Counted from the stretch's first letter, positions 18,472 to 28,173 are shown. The stretch is DNA of 64,000 bases from JBBQLG01 sp038327655 (GCA_038327655.1 JBBQLG010000001.1:1-64000), one strand, 5' to 3'. Numbers and translations are program-made. Notes: generated by a model not told the origin, from the sequence alone.

Positions 18472-21315
18472 TTAGTCATCCCCACGAGCGTAGGGAAAAT
18501 GTAATCACCGTTGCCTAATTGCTCCTTTATTTCGGTCTATCCCCACGAGCGTAGGGAAAATAACTCCACATCCTCGCGCATCTCCTCGGTGATCGGTCCA
18601 TCCCCACGAGCGTAGGAAAAATGTCCGCGACTGCGGCCAGAGCTTGCCGTAAGGCGGTCCATCCCCACGAGCGTAGGGAAATACCTTTGCCGGTGCCGAC
18701 CGAATCAGCTTCAACGGTTCATCCCCACAAGCGTAGGGAAAATGCTTCAGCCCGATTAGCACCGATTCCATGTTGCGGTTCATCCTCACAAGCGTAGGGA
18801 AAATGAAACCGACCTGCCGGGTTTAGGTTTTCAGCCGGTTCATCCCCACAAGCGTAGGGAAAATGAGAATACCCGATAATTTCACCGGCGTTGGCTCGGT
18901 TCATCCCCACAAGCGTAGGGAAAATGTGTTGCCCGTTCTGCCGCCCGCCGATGGCGTTCGGTTCATCCCCACAAGCGTAGGGAAAATTATACAAGCCGCT
19001 ACAACCCTTAGCGGGCTACCGGTTCATCCCCACAAGCGTAGGGAAAATTAGAAAATTTCCCGATTCCCGAAGCGGTCAATCGGTTCATTCCCACAAGCGT
19101 AGGGAAAATGGTTGCGGATGAGCCTACTACAAATAGGCCAAACGGTTCATCCCCACAAGCGTAGGGAAAATTGCCGCCGTTCCGTTGATGTTGGTGGTCA
19201 TCTCGGTTCATCCCCACGAGCGTAGGGAAAATGGCTTGCCCCCGCACCAATTCTGGTGTATGGCCGGTCCATCCCCACGAGTGTAGGGAAAATAGGTTTC
19301 GCTATCGCTACACCTCAGTACGTCGCGGTCCATCCCCACGAGTGTAGGGAAAATGTAATCGGCACGGTGCGCCCCGCCGTGATGTGCGGTCCATCCCCAC
19401 GAGTGTAGGGAAAATTGAATGTCTGATAACCTATATTCACTCCCGAACGGTCCATCCCCACGAGTGTAGGGAAAATGACCACACGCTGGTCGGCCTGTGT
19501 TTTGACTGCCGGTCCATCCCCACGAGTGTAGGGAAAATTGGCACCCAAACTTCTTCCTGAGTTCAAGGTACGGTCCATCCCCACGAGTGTAGGGAAAATT
19601 GATAGAATGTTCTGTTTCGGCCTGCATCTTTCGGTCCATCCCCACGAGTGTAGGGAAAATTTGCCGTTGCTGCACGTTGTTGATGCCGATCTTCGGTCCA
19701 TCCCCACGAGTGTAGGGAAAATGTAGGGGTTGATTGTGAAAGGGTTAGGGGCTTACGGTCCATCCCCACGAGTGTAGGGAAAATGGGCCATCGCTCGGTA
19801 TCACCCTCGCGCCGGGCGGTTCATCCCCACAAGCGTAGGGAAAATCCGACCGGGCAAGATTAACCGTTTACTCAAATCGGTTCATCCCCACAAGCGTAGG
19901 GAAAATCGTGTCGGTACGCGCCGGTATAAGCATCACGACGGTTCATCCCCACAAGCGTAGGGAAAATAGCCCCGCGTCTGAGTAAGACGCTTCGTATGCC
20001 GGTTCATCCCCACAAGCGTAGGGAAAATTTTTTTGACGCAGTGAACGTGGCTCGCCCGGCCGGTTCATCCCCACAAGCGTAGGGAAAATGCCGGATACGC
20101 CACCGACAGCCTAAAGGTGGTCTTCGGTTCATCCCCACAAGCGTAGGGAAAATACCATCCGGGTTTCGGGCCTGACGCGCAAATTCGGTTCATCCCCACA
20201 AGCGTAGGGAAAATATGAATTAAGTTACGGTCTTGCCAACGCGATACGGTTCATCCCCACAAGCGTAGGGAAAATGGATGTTGACAAACTACGCGCAGGC
20301 CTGACTGCGGTTCATCCCCACAAGCGTAGGGAAAATGCCACCCCACCCGGCTGAATCGCCCGGCAATGCGGTTCATCCCCACAAGCGTAGGGAAAATGGT
20401 TTGCAGGGTGTTAGCCGCCCACGAACCGGCGGTTCATCCCCACAAGCGTAGGGAAAATGGTGTGTGAACTACCTCAACTTTCAATGTTTTGCGGTTCATC
20501 CCCACAAGCGTAGGGAAAATGCCAACGGCCAACGGGTTTCTGAAACTCCTATCGGTTCATCCCCACAAGCGTAGGGAAAATCTTAGTAGAAAGGTAGTCC
20601 AACGCTATGCCAACGGTTCATCCCCACAAGCGTAGGGAAAATGTTTCGCGTCCAGGTCGTGGCGCAACTCCTTAACGGTTCATCCCCACAAGCGTAGGGA
20701 AAATTGCCGCGTATTGGGCCAGCAGCTTTGCCATGTTCGGTTCATCCCCACAAGCGTAGGGAAAATCCGGCCCGAACCGTTTCCGGTTCGGGCCATAACG
20801 GTTCATCCCCACAAGCGTAGGGAAAATTTGCGCCAATAGGCTCGGCTTCGGTGTGCTGGCGGTTCATCCCCACAAGCGTAGGGAAAATCCTATTATTTCG
20901 AGTAGCTTATCAATGCCATACGGTTCATCCCCACAAGCGTAGGGAAAATTTTTGCCGAAACGATTCAATTTGTCAATATGGCGGTTCATCCCCACAAGAG
21001 TAGGGAAAATTTAAAAGCACTTTTCAGGGACTCTTACGCGGTCGGTTCATCCCCACAAGCGTAGGGAAAATTATTTGTAGTAGGCTCATCCGCAACCCGA
21101 ACGCGGTTCATCCCCACAAGCGTAGGGAAAATGTAGTCCCGAACTTTCGCACCAACGGCATATACGGTTCATCCCCACAAGCGTAGGGAAAATACCGGCA
21201 CATCTGAGACATCAATAGCAAATCACGGTTCATCCCCACAAGCGTAGGGAAAATTCAGGTGATACGATAGTTTACGGGGGTCGTACCGGTTCATCCCCAC
21301 AAGCGTAGGGAAAAT
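18472..21315 (-). CRISPR. Type I-E CRISPR array, 47 repeats and 46 spacers
   Basis: The repeat is 29 nt with core TCCCCACAAGCGTAGGGA (palindromic stem). Spacers are mostly 32 nt (range 31-33, one of 35 at 20090). The 5' handle ATGAACCG after reverse complementing resembles I-E handles, so transcription is on the minus strand with the leader at the right, next to cas2. Repeats fall into blocks, oldest first. Four have CGAGCG (18472-18682), eight have CAAGCG (18715-19171), one hybrid is at 19204, nine have GGTCC with CGAGTG (19265-19784) and 25 have CAAGCG (19817-21315). The far-left repeat is degenerate (TTAGTC), as expected of a trailer end. Confidence 0.97.
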
Positions 21316-21361
21316 ACTGCCCGAATGTACGGAAAGGCCGCTTTTTTACAAAAACGCCCCT
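21316..21361 (-). promoter_or_regulatory. Short CRISPR leader between cas2 and array
   Basis: Only 46 bp separate the cas2 stop codon from the first repeat, with an A/T-rich run in the middle. I-E leaders are usually longer. The promoter for the array and the integration anchor must therefore lie partly within the 3' end of cas2, or the array is co-transcribed with cas1-cas2. No promoter core is visible here. Confidence 0.5.
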
Positions 21362-21646
21362 CTATGTGTCTGCCGCCGGGCGAAGAATCAGCCAAATCCC
21401 GTCCATGTTCATGGGTATATAACTCTTGGCTTGCCAAACCCGCATATCGAACCCCTGCTCATTGGGGCTTCGCCAGACCATCAACACCGTTCCGTCATCC
21501 GCCCGGTTCGTAACGCGCTCCCACAGGGCTTCCCGAACCAACTCGTTGACCCGGCCTACAAATACCCCCGCCTGGATTTCGATTAACCAGCGGCTCAGGT
21601 CGCCCCGCAGCGAAGGCGACACCCGCTCCAATAGAATCACGGTCAT
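21362..21646 (-). CDS. cas2: CRISPR-associated Cas2e
   Basis: This is a 94-residue protein of the Cas2e family. It starts MTVILLERVSPSLRGDLSRW, has the conserved VGRVNELVREALWERV helix and ends with a domain-swapping tail. With Cas1 it forms the integrase complex that inserts new spacers. The start overlaps the cas1 stop by 4 bp, and the stop lies 46 bp from the first repeat. Length matches the E. coli protein. Confidence 0.95.
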   Translation of the reverse strand: MTVILLERVSPSLRGDLSRWLIEIQAGVFVGRVNELVREALWERVTNRADDGTVLMVWRSPNEQGFDMRVWQAKSYIPMNMDGIWLILRPAADT

Positions 21647-22563
21647 GGCTTGTCTGTTTTGGGGTTAGTCCACCACGGAGTCGGCAGGGCCGGGTCCAGA
21701 TCGGGATCAAATCCATCCGGGGTTTCGGGCTCGGTATCCAACTGCAACAGCCGATCTACGTCGGGAACAATCCGCTGGAGCAGTTTTAAATTCGTGAACG
21801 CATCGCGGCACCGCTTCCGCACCGGCCCTTCTACCTGAGCCAACCCTTCGGCAACCACCGAGAAAGCCACCGGAACCGTGATTTGCATCTTGTAGAGGTC
21901 AGCAATATCATAGACAAACGACAATTGCTTGCCCTGATGAATAAAGCCCAAAGCCGGTGAATAACCCGACGACAGCAAAGCCGCGTGGACCAACCCGTGC
22001 AAACAGGCATTTGCCGATGACAACGCCCGGTTCAGCGGATCAGCATCCGCCCACGTACTGCGGTTGTAGTTCCGACCAGTCCACTCTACCCCGAACTTTC
22101 GGGCGGCATCGGCATACGCCTGACGCACCCGGATACCTTCTTTGCCCCGAATCTGTTCCAGTTTCAATCCCGCCGGCAACGGATCAGCGAACCGCGCCCG
22201 GTACATCCGGTCAACAACCTGCATCCGCAGCGCAGGCGTAGCCGACAACTCCGCCTGCCGCATCAGCCTATACCCTTTATGCGTCTCACCGATCCCGTGA
22301 GCGTAGCAGCGGACACCCCGTTCGCCCACCCAGACCATCGAACACCCGGCTTCGGCCAGCGTTCGTACAGCCGCGTGGGTAACGGTCGTACCCGGCCCCA
22401 ACAGTAACGACGACAGGCTGGCTGCGGGCAGGGGTGTGCGGCCCAGTTTATTCACAAATTCGACCCCTGATTTTGATTGCTCCAGATGGCCGTATTCGAC
22501 GTATAGAAACGAGACCGAGTCGCGGATTTTAGGCAAATCCCGCATTGCGTGTTTGTGTTTCAT
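21643..22563 (-). CDS. cas1: CRISPR-associated Cas1e integrase
   Basis: This is a 306-residue Cas1 of type I-E. The metal-binding residues line up with the E. coli enzyme shifted by one: Glu142 in IRGKEGIR, His209 in GFIHQGK, and Asp219 and Asp222 in VYDIADLYK. The N-terminal beta domain is followed by the helical catalytic domain and a variable Pro-rich tail. With Cas2 it integrates protospacers at the leader end of the array. It is transcribed away from the WYL-cas3-Cascade genes, so adaptation and interference are separately expressed from the 22564-22697 gap. Confidence 0.96.
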   Translation of the reverse strand: MKHKHAMRDLPKIRDSVSFLYVEYGHLEQSKSGVEFVNKLGRTPLPAASLSSLLLGPGTTVTHAAVRTLAEAGCSMVWVGERGVRCYAHGIGETHKGYRLMRQAELSATPALRMQVVDRMYRARFADPLPAGLKLEQIRGKEGIRVRQAYADAARKFGVEWTGRNYNRSTWADADPLNRALSSANACLHGLVHAALLSSGYSPALGFIHQGKQLSFVYDIADLYKMQITVPVAFSVVAEGLAQVEGPVRKRCRDAFTNLKLLQRIVPDVDRLLQLDTEPETPDGFDPDLDPALPTPWWTNPKTDKP

Positions 22564-22575
22564 TGCGTTATTGGT

Positions 22576-22656
22576 TTATTTACAGCGAAACATACTGCCG
22601 CCATTGGTGCTGTTCGGACATTCGCTGTCTGACCACTGCTTCTGGGTGCGTTTCAT
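22576..22656 (-). CDS. Possible 26-residue peptide just upstream of cas1
   Basis: ATG 22654-22656 opens a 26-codon frame (MKRTQKQWSDSECPNSTNGG followed by SMFRCK) ending with TAA 12 bp before the cas1 start. It has two Cys and a basic start. I recognise no family. It could be a leader peptide or chance. Confidence 0.25.
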   Translation of the reverse strand: MKRTQKQWSDSECPNSTNGGSMFRCK

Positions 22657-22697
22657 TAGTCTATCCTGATTTATAGCGACCAAACCGGCTTCCAGCC

Positions 22698-23711
22698 ATG
22701 CCCAAACACACGCCCGACGAACACCTTCGCTATCTGCTCGATGCCGGTCACGTTCTCTCATTGAGCGATATTCAAACAACGCTCAAGATTGGCGAACGGC
22801 AGGTCCGGCGCGTTATCCGGCAGTTGCAACAGTCGGGGCTGCCCGTCCATGAACGCTGGCAGAACCGGCGCAAGGTGTTTGCCCTGGCTCCCGAAAACCA
22901 GCAGGTGGCCGTACCTGATCTGCGGTTCGAGCCGGCCGAACTGCGCGCCCTGGCAATAGCGGCCAAAGCCAGCCGGTCAGTGCTGATCGGCACACCCCAC
23001 GCTGAAGCATTAAACCGGGCCTTTGACAAACTGCTCGAACACGCCCGCCCCGTCACCTACCTGTTTGATGTTGAAGAGCCGCAGCAGGAATGGCATTTCG
23101 ACGACAATGTGGCCGACCGCATTGCCATGGACAGCTTCCGCACCCTCGAAACGGCTATGGACGAAAGCCGATCCGTGCGGATGACCTATTTCACCGCTAA
23201 AGACAACCGGCTCTCGGTAGGCCGAAAAGTTGATCCTTATTTTTTTGCCAAACGAACCCGCGCCTGGATGCTGGTTGCCTACTGCCACAAACGGGCGGCT
23301 GTCACCACGTTTGCGCTCACCCGAATCAGCGAGGTGATTCCGTGCGACGATGGAGCCGAGACCGCGTTCTTCACCATCCCGGCTGATTTTGTACCCGAAG
23401 ACCATTTCCGGGCTTCCTTAGGGTCAATTACATCAGGCGAATGCATAGAACTTCGCCTGTTGGTCGAATCTGATAAAGCCATTCATTTTCGTGAACGGCA
23501 GTATCATCCCACCCAGCAAATAGAAACGGCGCAACCCGACGGGCGGTTAATTGTCTCGTATGAACTGGAAGGGTTGGAGGAAATGCGTTCATTCTGCCAG
23601 GGGTGGGGCGTGAGCATTACCGTTCTCGAACCGGCCTCCCTCCGGGAACGGCTACTCCAGGAGGCCCATGAATTGGTCAGACGCTACCAGCCCACCAACC
23701 CGTTGGCCTGA
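22698..23711 (+). CDS. WYL-domain transcriptional regulator of the CRISPR-Cas locus
   Basis: This is a 337-residue protein. The N-terminal winged helix-turn-helix (LSLSDIQTTLKIGERQVRRV, about residues 20-40) is followed by a WYL ligand-sensing domain (about 150-240: VRMTYFTAKDNRLS, KVDPYFFAKRTRAWMLVAYC). A C-terminal extension (WCX-like) follows. WYL proteins often repress CRISPR-Cas genes and may sense nucleic-acid ligands. It is the first gene of the rightward cas transcript, 86 bp before cas3, and diverges from cas1-cas2, so it is well placed to control both promoters. Confidence 0.88.
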   Translation: MPKHTPDEHLRYLLDAGHVLSLSDIQTTLKIGERQVRRVIRQLQQSGLPVHERWQNRRKVFALAPENQQVAVPDLRFEPAELRALAIAAKASRSVLIGTPHAEALNRAFDKLLEHARPVTYLFDVEEPQQEWHFDDNVADRIAMDSFRTLETAMDESRSVRMTYFTAKDNRLSVGRKVDPYFFAKRTRAWMLVAYCHKRAAVTTFALTRISEVIPCDDGAETAFFTIPADFVPEDHFRASLGSITSGECIELRLLVESDKAIHFRERQYHPTQQIETAQPDGRLIVSYELEGLEEMRSFCQGWGVSITVLEPASLRERLLQEAHELVRRYQPTNPLA

Positions 23712-23797
23712 TTGCCAGTCCCGCTTCGGACACCCAAAGTCCGCTCCCGCAAAGCCAGTGCATTACCTTTCCCCCATCAACACTAAAACCAAAACGC

Positions 23798-26620
23798 ATG
23801 GAAACCTGGCGGCTCTTCTGGGCCAAAACCAACCGCGAAAAAGTAGACGGTCTCGCCGACGACTGGACTCACCCTCTCTGGGCGCATCTGATCGACGTGG
23901 GGAATGCTGCCCTTGTGCTGTGGGAGGAGTTTTTGCCACCATCCCTGAAACAGACTATTGCCAATGGTATTGGCCTGAGTAAAGTCGAAGCCGGTCAGTT
24001 TCTCAGTGTCTGGATCGGCCTGCACGACCTCGGCAAGGGTATCCCCAGTTTCCAGGGCATCCCCGGCATTCCCGACGGAATCAAACAACGGCTCGAATCG
24101 GCGGGGTTTGTGTTTCACCCGAATGCCAACCGGCTCCATCACGGCCATGCTTCCATTGCCATTGCCCAACGATGGCTAAACCATAAGCAGTTCAACGGAA
24201 AAACGCTGCTTCATGCGCTGGCCGCGTTTGTGGGCATTCATCACGGCAAACTCTGCAAAAGCGAAGTCTGGGAGAGCGTTGCCGAATCAGAACGATCAGA
24301 AGGGGCATTGGGCGATGCTGTCTGGAAACAGGCGCAACACGACCTGACCGAGGCCGTATTTATGGCCTGGGGCGTGCCGTTGCCGCCCACCAATCAGTTT
24401 CCAACGTTGAACGCCCTGCAAAATCCCTGGCCCGACTGGTTGATGGCTTTTGCGGGCTGGGCCACCTTGGCCGACTGGTTAGGCTCGATGCAACGCTGTT
24501 ATGACCTGAGCGTCCGGGCCGAAGATGACCTTCATGCTTACGTGGCTAACAGCCGCGAAGGAGCCAAACGCGCCTTCGTGCAGGCGGGCCTGAACCAGCG
24601 GGCCAACCTCCGCGCGCTCCCGTTCGCCGACCATTTTGGCAATGCTCCCCGGCCTTTGCAGGAAATTACGGCCATGCTGCCCCTGCACCCCAGCCAGCCC
24701 AACCTGATAATTGTTGAAGCCCCCACCGGCGAGGGCAAAACCGAAGCCGGGTTTTACCTCACCGCCCGGCACGGAGGGGGTTTATACGTGGCGATGCCCT
24801 CCCAATCAACCTCCGACGGCCTGTTTCCCCGCCTGAAAACATTCATTGCGGGTGATGCCAAAAACCTGAAAGCCGCCCATGTCGGCGAAACGGCAGCCTT
24901 GCGGCTCGTGCATGGCAACGATTTACTCCACGATGATGCTGTGTCGCTGCTGACCATTGCCGAAGCCACCGCCCGCATAGACGATGATGACGACCCAAAA
25001 AACAGGACAAACCCACCCGGCGACCGGGTGCTGGGCTGGTTCATGCCCAAGAAACGGGCCTTGCTCGTACCGTATGGCGTGGGAACCGTTGATCAGCTTT
25101 TCCTCGGCGTTCTCTACGCCAAACACTTCTTTCTGAGGCTGTTCGCGCTCTGTGGAAAGACGGTTATTTTCGATGAAGTTCACGCCTACGATGCCTACAT
25201 GAACGCCGTATTCGGGCAGTTGCTGCGTTGGCTGCGGGCGTTGAATGTGAATGTAGTCGTCTTGTCGGCCACACTGCCCGGCGAAGCGCGGCAACGGATG
25301 CTCGAAGCCTGGAACAGTACCACCCCCGCCGACGATGCCAGCCAACCAGCCCCCTACCCGGTGGTCTGGCACGCAGCCGCTGATGTTGCCACTACCCATC
25401 CCTTCTCACCTGCTCCGGGCCGGGGCCAACGCCTGACGTTTCGCTGGTGCGGAGCCGAGGTGGAGACCATGGCTGCCACTGCCCGGAAATTATTGGCAGA
25501 TGGGGCAACCGTCATGGTCGTCTGCAACACCGTACAACGGGCGCAGGACGTATTTCGGTTGCTGGATACGGACGACGTGTTGCCGGTAGAAGACCGGATG
25601 CTGCTTCATGCCCGGATGCCCCAGGCCTGGCGGCAGGATCGCGAAAAAGCGGCCCGCGCCCGCTTCGGTCCCAAACGCCCCAACCGACCCGGATTATTGG
25701 TAGGTACGCAGGTGATCGAGCAAAGTTTAGACCTCGACGTTGACGCTCAAATCACCGATCTGGCCCCGGTTGATCTGTTGCTGCAACGCGCCGGGCGGCT
25801 TCACCGGCACAAACGCGGACATCGTCCCAAAGGCTTCACCGAACCCGCGTTGTACATCGCCTGTGCCGAAGCCGAACCGGGGCAACTGCCCGACGTGGCC
25901 GAGATTTCGGGCGGGGGCAAAATCTACGAGACCGCCCTGCTCTGGAAAACCTGGGCCATGCTCCGTCAGGTGGGTGGCTGGTCTTTACCCCTCGGCAACG
26001 AATCGGGGCCGGGCTATCGCACCCTGATCGAATCCGTGTATGGCGATGCCGGGCGGGTGCCGGACGGGTTGAATGCTGACGTTCAGGCGCAGTATCAACA
26101 ACGCTTTGCAGAGTGGCTGAAGCAGGACAGCCGACAAATGGCCGATGCTACGGCGCGGCTGGTGCCACAACCCAAAAAACTCAAATCGCTTTTCGTATTT
26201 GACAAGCCCGAATTGGCCGAGGAAGATGAAGAAGGTCAGGGAACGCTGCCCGAACACCTCCGCGCCCTAACCCGCAACCCCGACGGAATCAATGCCGAAG
26301 TGCTGCTTCTGCACCGAACGGTAAACGGATGGAGCATCGAACCCGGTGGGGAAATGGTACTGGCTCGTCCTGCTCCGAAAAAACTCCACCCCGATACGTT
26401 ACGTGCGCTGTTCGGTGCCGCCGTTCGGATCAGCAATGCGGGCCTTGTATCGGCCTTGTGGAAATTGGAAAACCCGGAATGGGCGGCAGTACAGGACAAA
26501 CACCGGGTGCTGAAACGGTTTCATCTCATCGAGCTAACCGATGCCTCGGCAGTAGTTGGCAGCACCCGGCTCATGCTGAACACCCGATTAGGATTGCTTT
26601 ATACCAAACAATCAGTATGA
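23798..26620 (+). CDS. cas3: Cas3 nuclease-helicase (type I-E)
   Basis: This is a 940-residue single-strand nuclease and translocase recruited by Cascade to degrade target DNA. The N-terminal HD nuclease has HPLWAHLIDVG, GLHDLGKG (His76, Asp77) and LHHGHASIAI. The SF2 helicase has Walker A EAPTGEGKTEA (about 307), DEVH in IFDEVHAYDAYM (about 458), VVLSATLP, and motif VI LLQRAGRLHRH. Both domains lie in one chain and all motifs are intact. The stop overlaps the cas8e start (ATGA at 26617), so Cas3 is made from the same transcript as Cascade. Confidence 0.96.
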   Translation: METWRLFWAKTNREKVDGLADDWTHPLWAHLIDVGNAALVLWEEFLPPSLKQTIANGIGLSKVEAGQFLSVWIGLHDLGKGIPSFQGIPGIPDGIKQRLESAGFVFHPNANRLHHGHASIAIAQRWLNHKQFNGKTLLHALAAFVGIHHGKLCKSEVWESVAESERSEGALGDAVWKQAQHDLTEAVFMAWGVPLPPTNQFPTLNALQNPWPDWLMAFAGWATLADWLGSMQRCYDLSVRAEDDLHAYVANSREGAKRAFVQAGLNQRANLRALPFADHFGNAPRPLQEITAMLPLHPSQPNLIIVEAPTGEGKTEAGFYLTARHGGGLYVAMPSQSTSDGLFPRLKTFIAGDAKNLKAAHVGETAALRLVHGNDLLHDDAVSLLTIAEATARIDDDDDPKNRTNPPGDRVLGWFMPKKRALLVPYGVGTVDQLFLGVLYAKHFFLRLFALCGKTVIFDEVHAYDAYMNAVFGQLLRWLRALNVNVVVLSATLPGEARQRMLEAWNSTTPADDASQPAPYPVVWHAAADVATTHPFSPAPGRGQRLTFRWCGAEVETMAATARKLLADGATVMVVCNTVQRAQDVFRLLDTDDVLPVEDRMLLHARMPQAWRQDREKAARARFGPKRPNRPGLLVGTQVIEQSLDLDVDAQITDLAPVDLLLQRAGRLHRHKRGHRPKGFTEPALYIACAEAEPGQLPDVAEISGGGKIYETALLWKTWAMLRQVGGWSLPLGNESGPGYRTLIESVYGDAGRVPDGLNADVQAQYQQRFAEWLKQDSRQMADATARLVPQPKKLKSLFVFDKPELAEEDEEGQGTLPEHLRALTRNPDGINAEVLLLHRTVNGWSIEPGGEMVLARPAPKKLHPDTLRALFGAAVRISNAGLVSALWKLENPEWAAVQDKHRVLKRFHLIELTDASAVVGSTRLMLNTRLGLLYTKQSV

Positions 26621-28173
26621 CTTCCTACAACCTCTTAACCGAACCCTGGCTACCTGTGCGGTGGCGCGGGGGAGACCCGCCCAATGCAGTGAGCCTGCGT
26701 GATGCCCTGGTGAGGGCGCACGAAATTGAGGAGCTGGCAACCGACAATCCGCTCGAAACGATTGCCCTCAATCGGCTCCTGGCCGCACTGACAGCGGCTG
26801 TTTTCCCCGAACTGGCCGGGGAATCGGATTGGTTTGACCACTGGCAAAAGGGTCAATTCGATGCCGGACGCTGCGAGGTATATTTAAAAAGACAGGCCGA
26901 CAACTTCGACTTACTGTCTCCAACCCGGCCCTTTTACGGTCACCCGGCAACGGATGCCAAAGAAATATCACCCGTCACCCGGATGCTCCATGCGGCTGCC
27001 AGTGGCAACAATGCCGTGTTGTTCAGCCATGATCTCGACAGCGTGTTGCAACCTCTGACCTTAGCCGAAGCGGCCCGCGCCATTGTCTGCACGCAGGCAG
27101 CCGCGTTGGGTGGGGGCGTGGCCCAACCGTTCAATTTATCACACGCGCCGTTGGTGGGCGGGGCCTATTTCTGGCTCCGGGGTTTAGTTGATTCAAGACC
27201 ATCGTTGTTTAACGCCCTGCTGCTGAACCTTGCCCCGGATAGCGATGTATGGGGCAACACCACGAAAGACAACCCGACCTGGGAGAGTGACAGGCCGCCC
27301 GTTGCCCAAAAGCGCGACGTGGGTGGCATCCGCGACCTGTTTACGTTCCAGAGCCGACGGTTGCAACTCGTTCCCGACAGTAGCGGTCAGGTGGTTGGGG
27401 TGCGCTACAACCAGGGCAGCAAGATTGATAAACTCCTGTTTCATGACCCTCATGCCGCATACAAGTCGGGCAAAGAAGGGCCGTATCCACTCCGGTTCAG
27501 CACCAGCCATGCGCTGTGGCAAGACAGCGCGGCCTACATGATGACGGTAGAAAAGAAAGGAGAAGCGGGTCACGCACCCCGCACCTTCGAGTGGCTTTCG
27601 GGCCACATCGATGACCTCGGATTGAATAAGACAGCCGCTTTTTCGGCAGATGTGTTCGGGATGGTCAACGATCAGGCTAAAGTAGAACTGTGGCGGCACG
27701 AGCGGGTATCCATCTATCCTGATATTCTGACTAATTCTGATCGCTGGGACACACTTGACAAGCTAATTAATTACGCAAAGCGCATTCGAGATCTTCGACT
27801 CCGGGAAGCAACTCGTGCCTTTGCCTGCCGCGCCCGGCTCAATAAACCCTGGGGGGTGCGGCTGAGTGATGTGGAACGGGGCGACCGTGATGCCTTCGTG
27901 CAGGCCCTCGACACCGATGGCCGGTACTGGCCCATACTGGGTCATCAATTCAATCCGTTTCTGGCTCAGGTTGCCACTGTCCCCATCAATGACCTCGGCG
28001 AGGTTCGTGAGCGATGGCGGGCTTTTGTCCGGGAAACCGCCCACAACGCGCTGGAAGGAGTGCTGAAACACTACCAGCTAAGCGATACGGCCTGGCGGGC
28101 CTTCGCCGAAGCCGAAGTAGTGCTTCGCATCGGTACACTCTACCCAAAATCCCGTAAACCTGAGACCGTATGA
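26617..28173 (+). CDS. cas8e: Cascade large subunit Cas8e (CasA/Cse1)
   Basis: This 518-residue protein begins MTSYNLLTEPWLPVRWRGG, the characteristic Cse1 N-terminus, which fixes the start at ATG 26617 even though the frame is open 288 bp further upstream inside cas3. The large subunit recognises the PAM and recruits Cas3. A C-terminal helical bundle is visible (KHYQLSDTAWRAFAEAEVVL). Length is close to the E. coli protein (about 500). It overlaps cas3 and cse2 by 4 bp each. Confidence 0.95.
   Translation: MTSYNLLTEPWLPVRWRGGDPPNAVSLRDALVRAHEIEELATDNPLETIALNRLLAALTAAVFPELAGESDWFDHWQKGQFDAGRCEVYLKRQADNFDLLSPTRPFYGHPATDAKEISPVTRMLHAAASGNNAVLFSHDLDSVLQPLTLAEAARAIVCTQAAALGGGVAQPFNLSHAPLVGGAYFWLRGLVDSRPSLFNALLLNLAPDSDVWGNTTKDNPTWESDRPPVAQKRDVGGIRDLFTFQSRRLQLVPDSSGQVVGVRYNQGSKIDKLLFHDPHAAYKSGKEGPYPLRFSTSHALWQDSAAYMMTVEKKGEAGHAPRTFEWLSGHIDDLGLNKTAAFSADVFGMVNDQAKVELWRHERVSIYPDILTNSDRWDTLDKLINYAKRIRDLRLREATRAFACRARLNKPWGVRLSDVERGDRDAFVQALDTDGRYWPILGHQFNPFLAQVATVPINDLGEVRERWRAFVRETAHNALEGVLKHYQLSDTAWRAFAEAEVVLRIGTLYPKSRKPETV

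Noticed and set aside
18505..19769. Several open frames across the CRISPR array with repeated FPTLVGMNR- or FSLHSWGWT-like peptides
   Set aside because: They are translations of CRISPR repeats and spacers, not genes.
18472..21315. Self-targeting spacers
   Set aside because: I saw no spacer matching another place in this window apart from the two mutually overlapping spacers. The rest of the genome is not visible.
26329..26616. Upstream extension of cas8e inside cas3
   Set aside because: The canonical Cse1 N-terminus starts at ATG 26617, which overlaps the cas3 stop.
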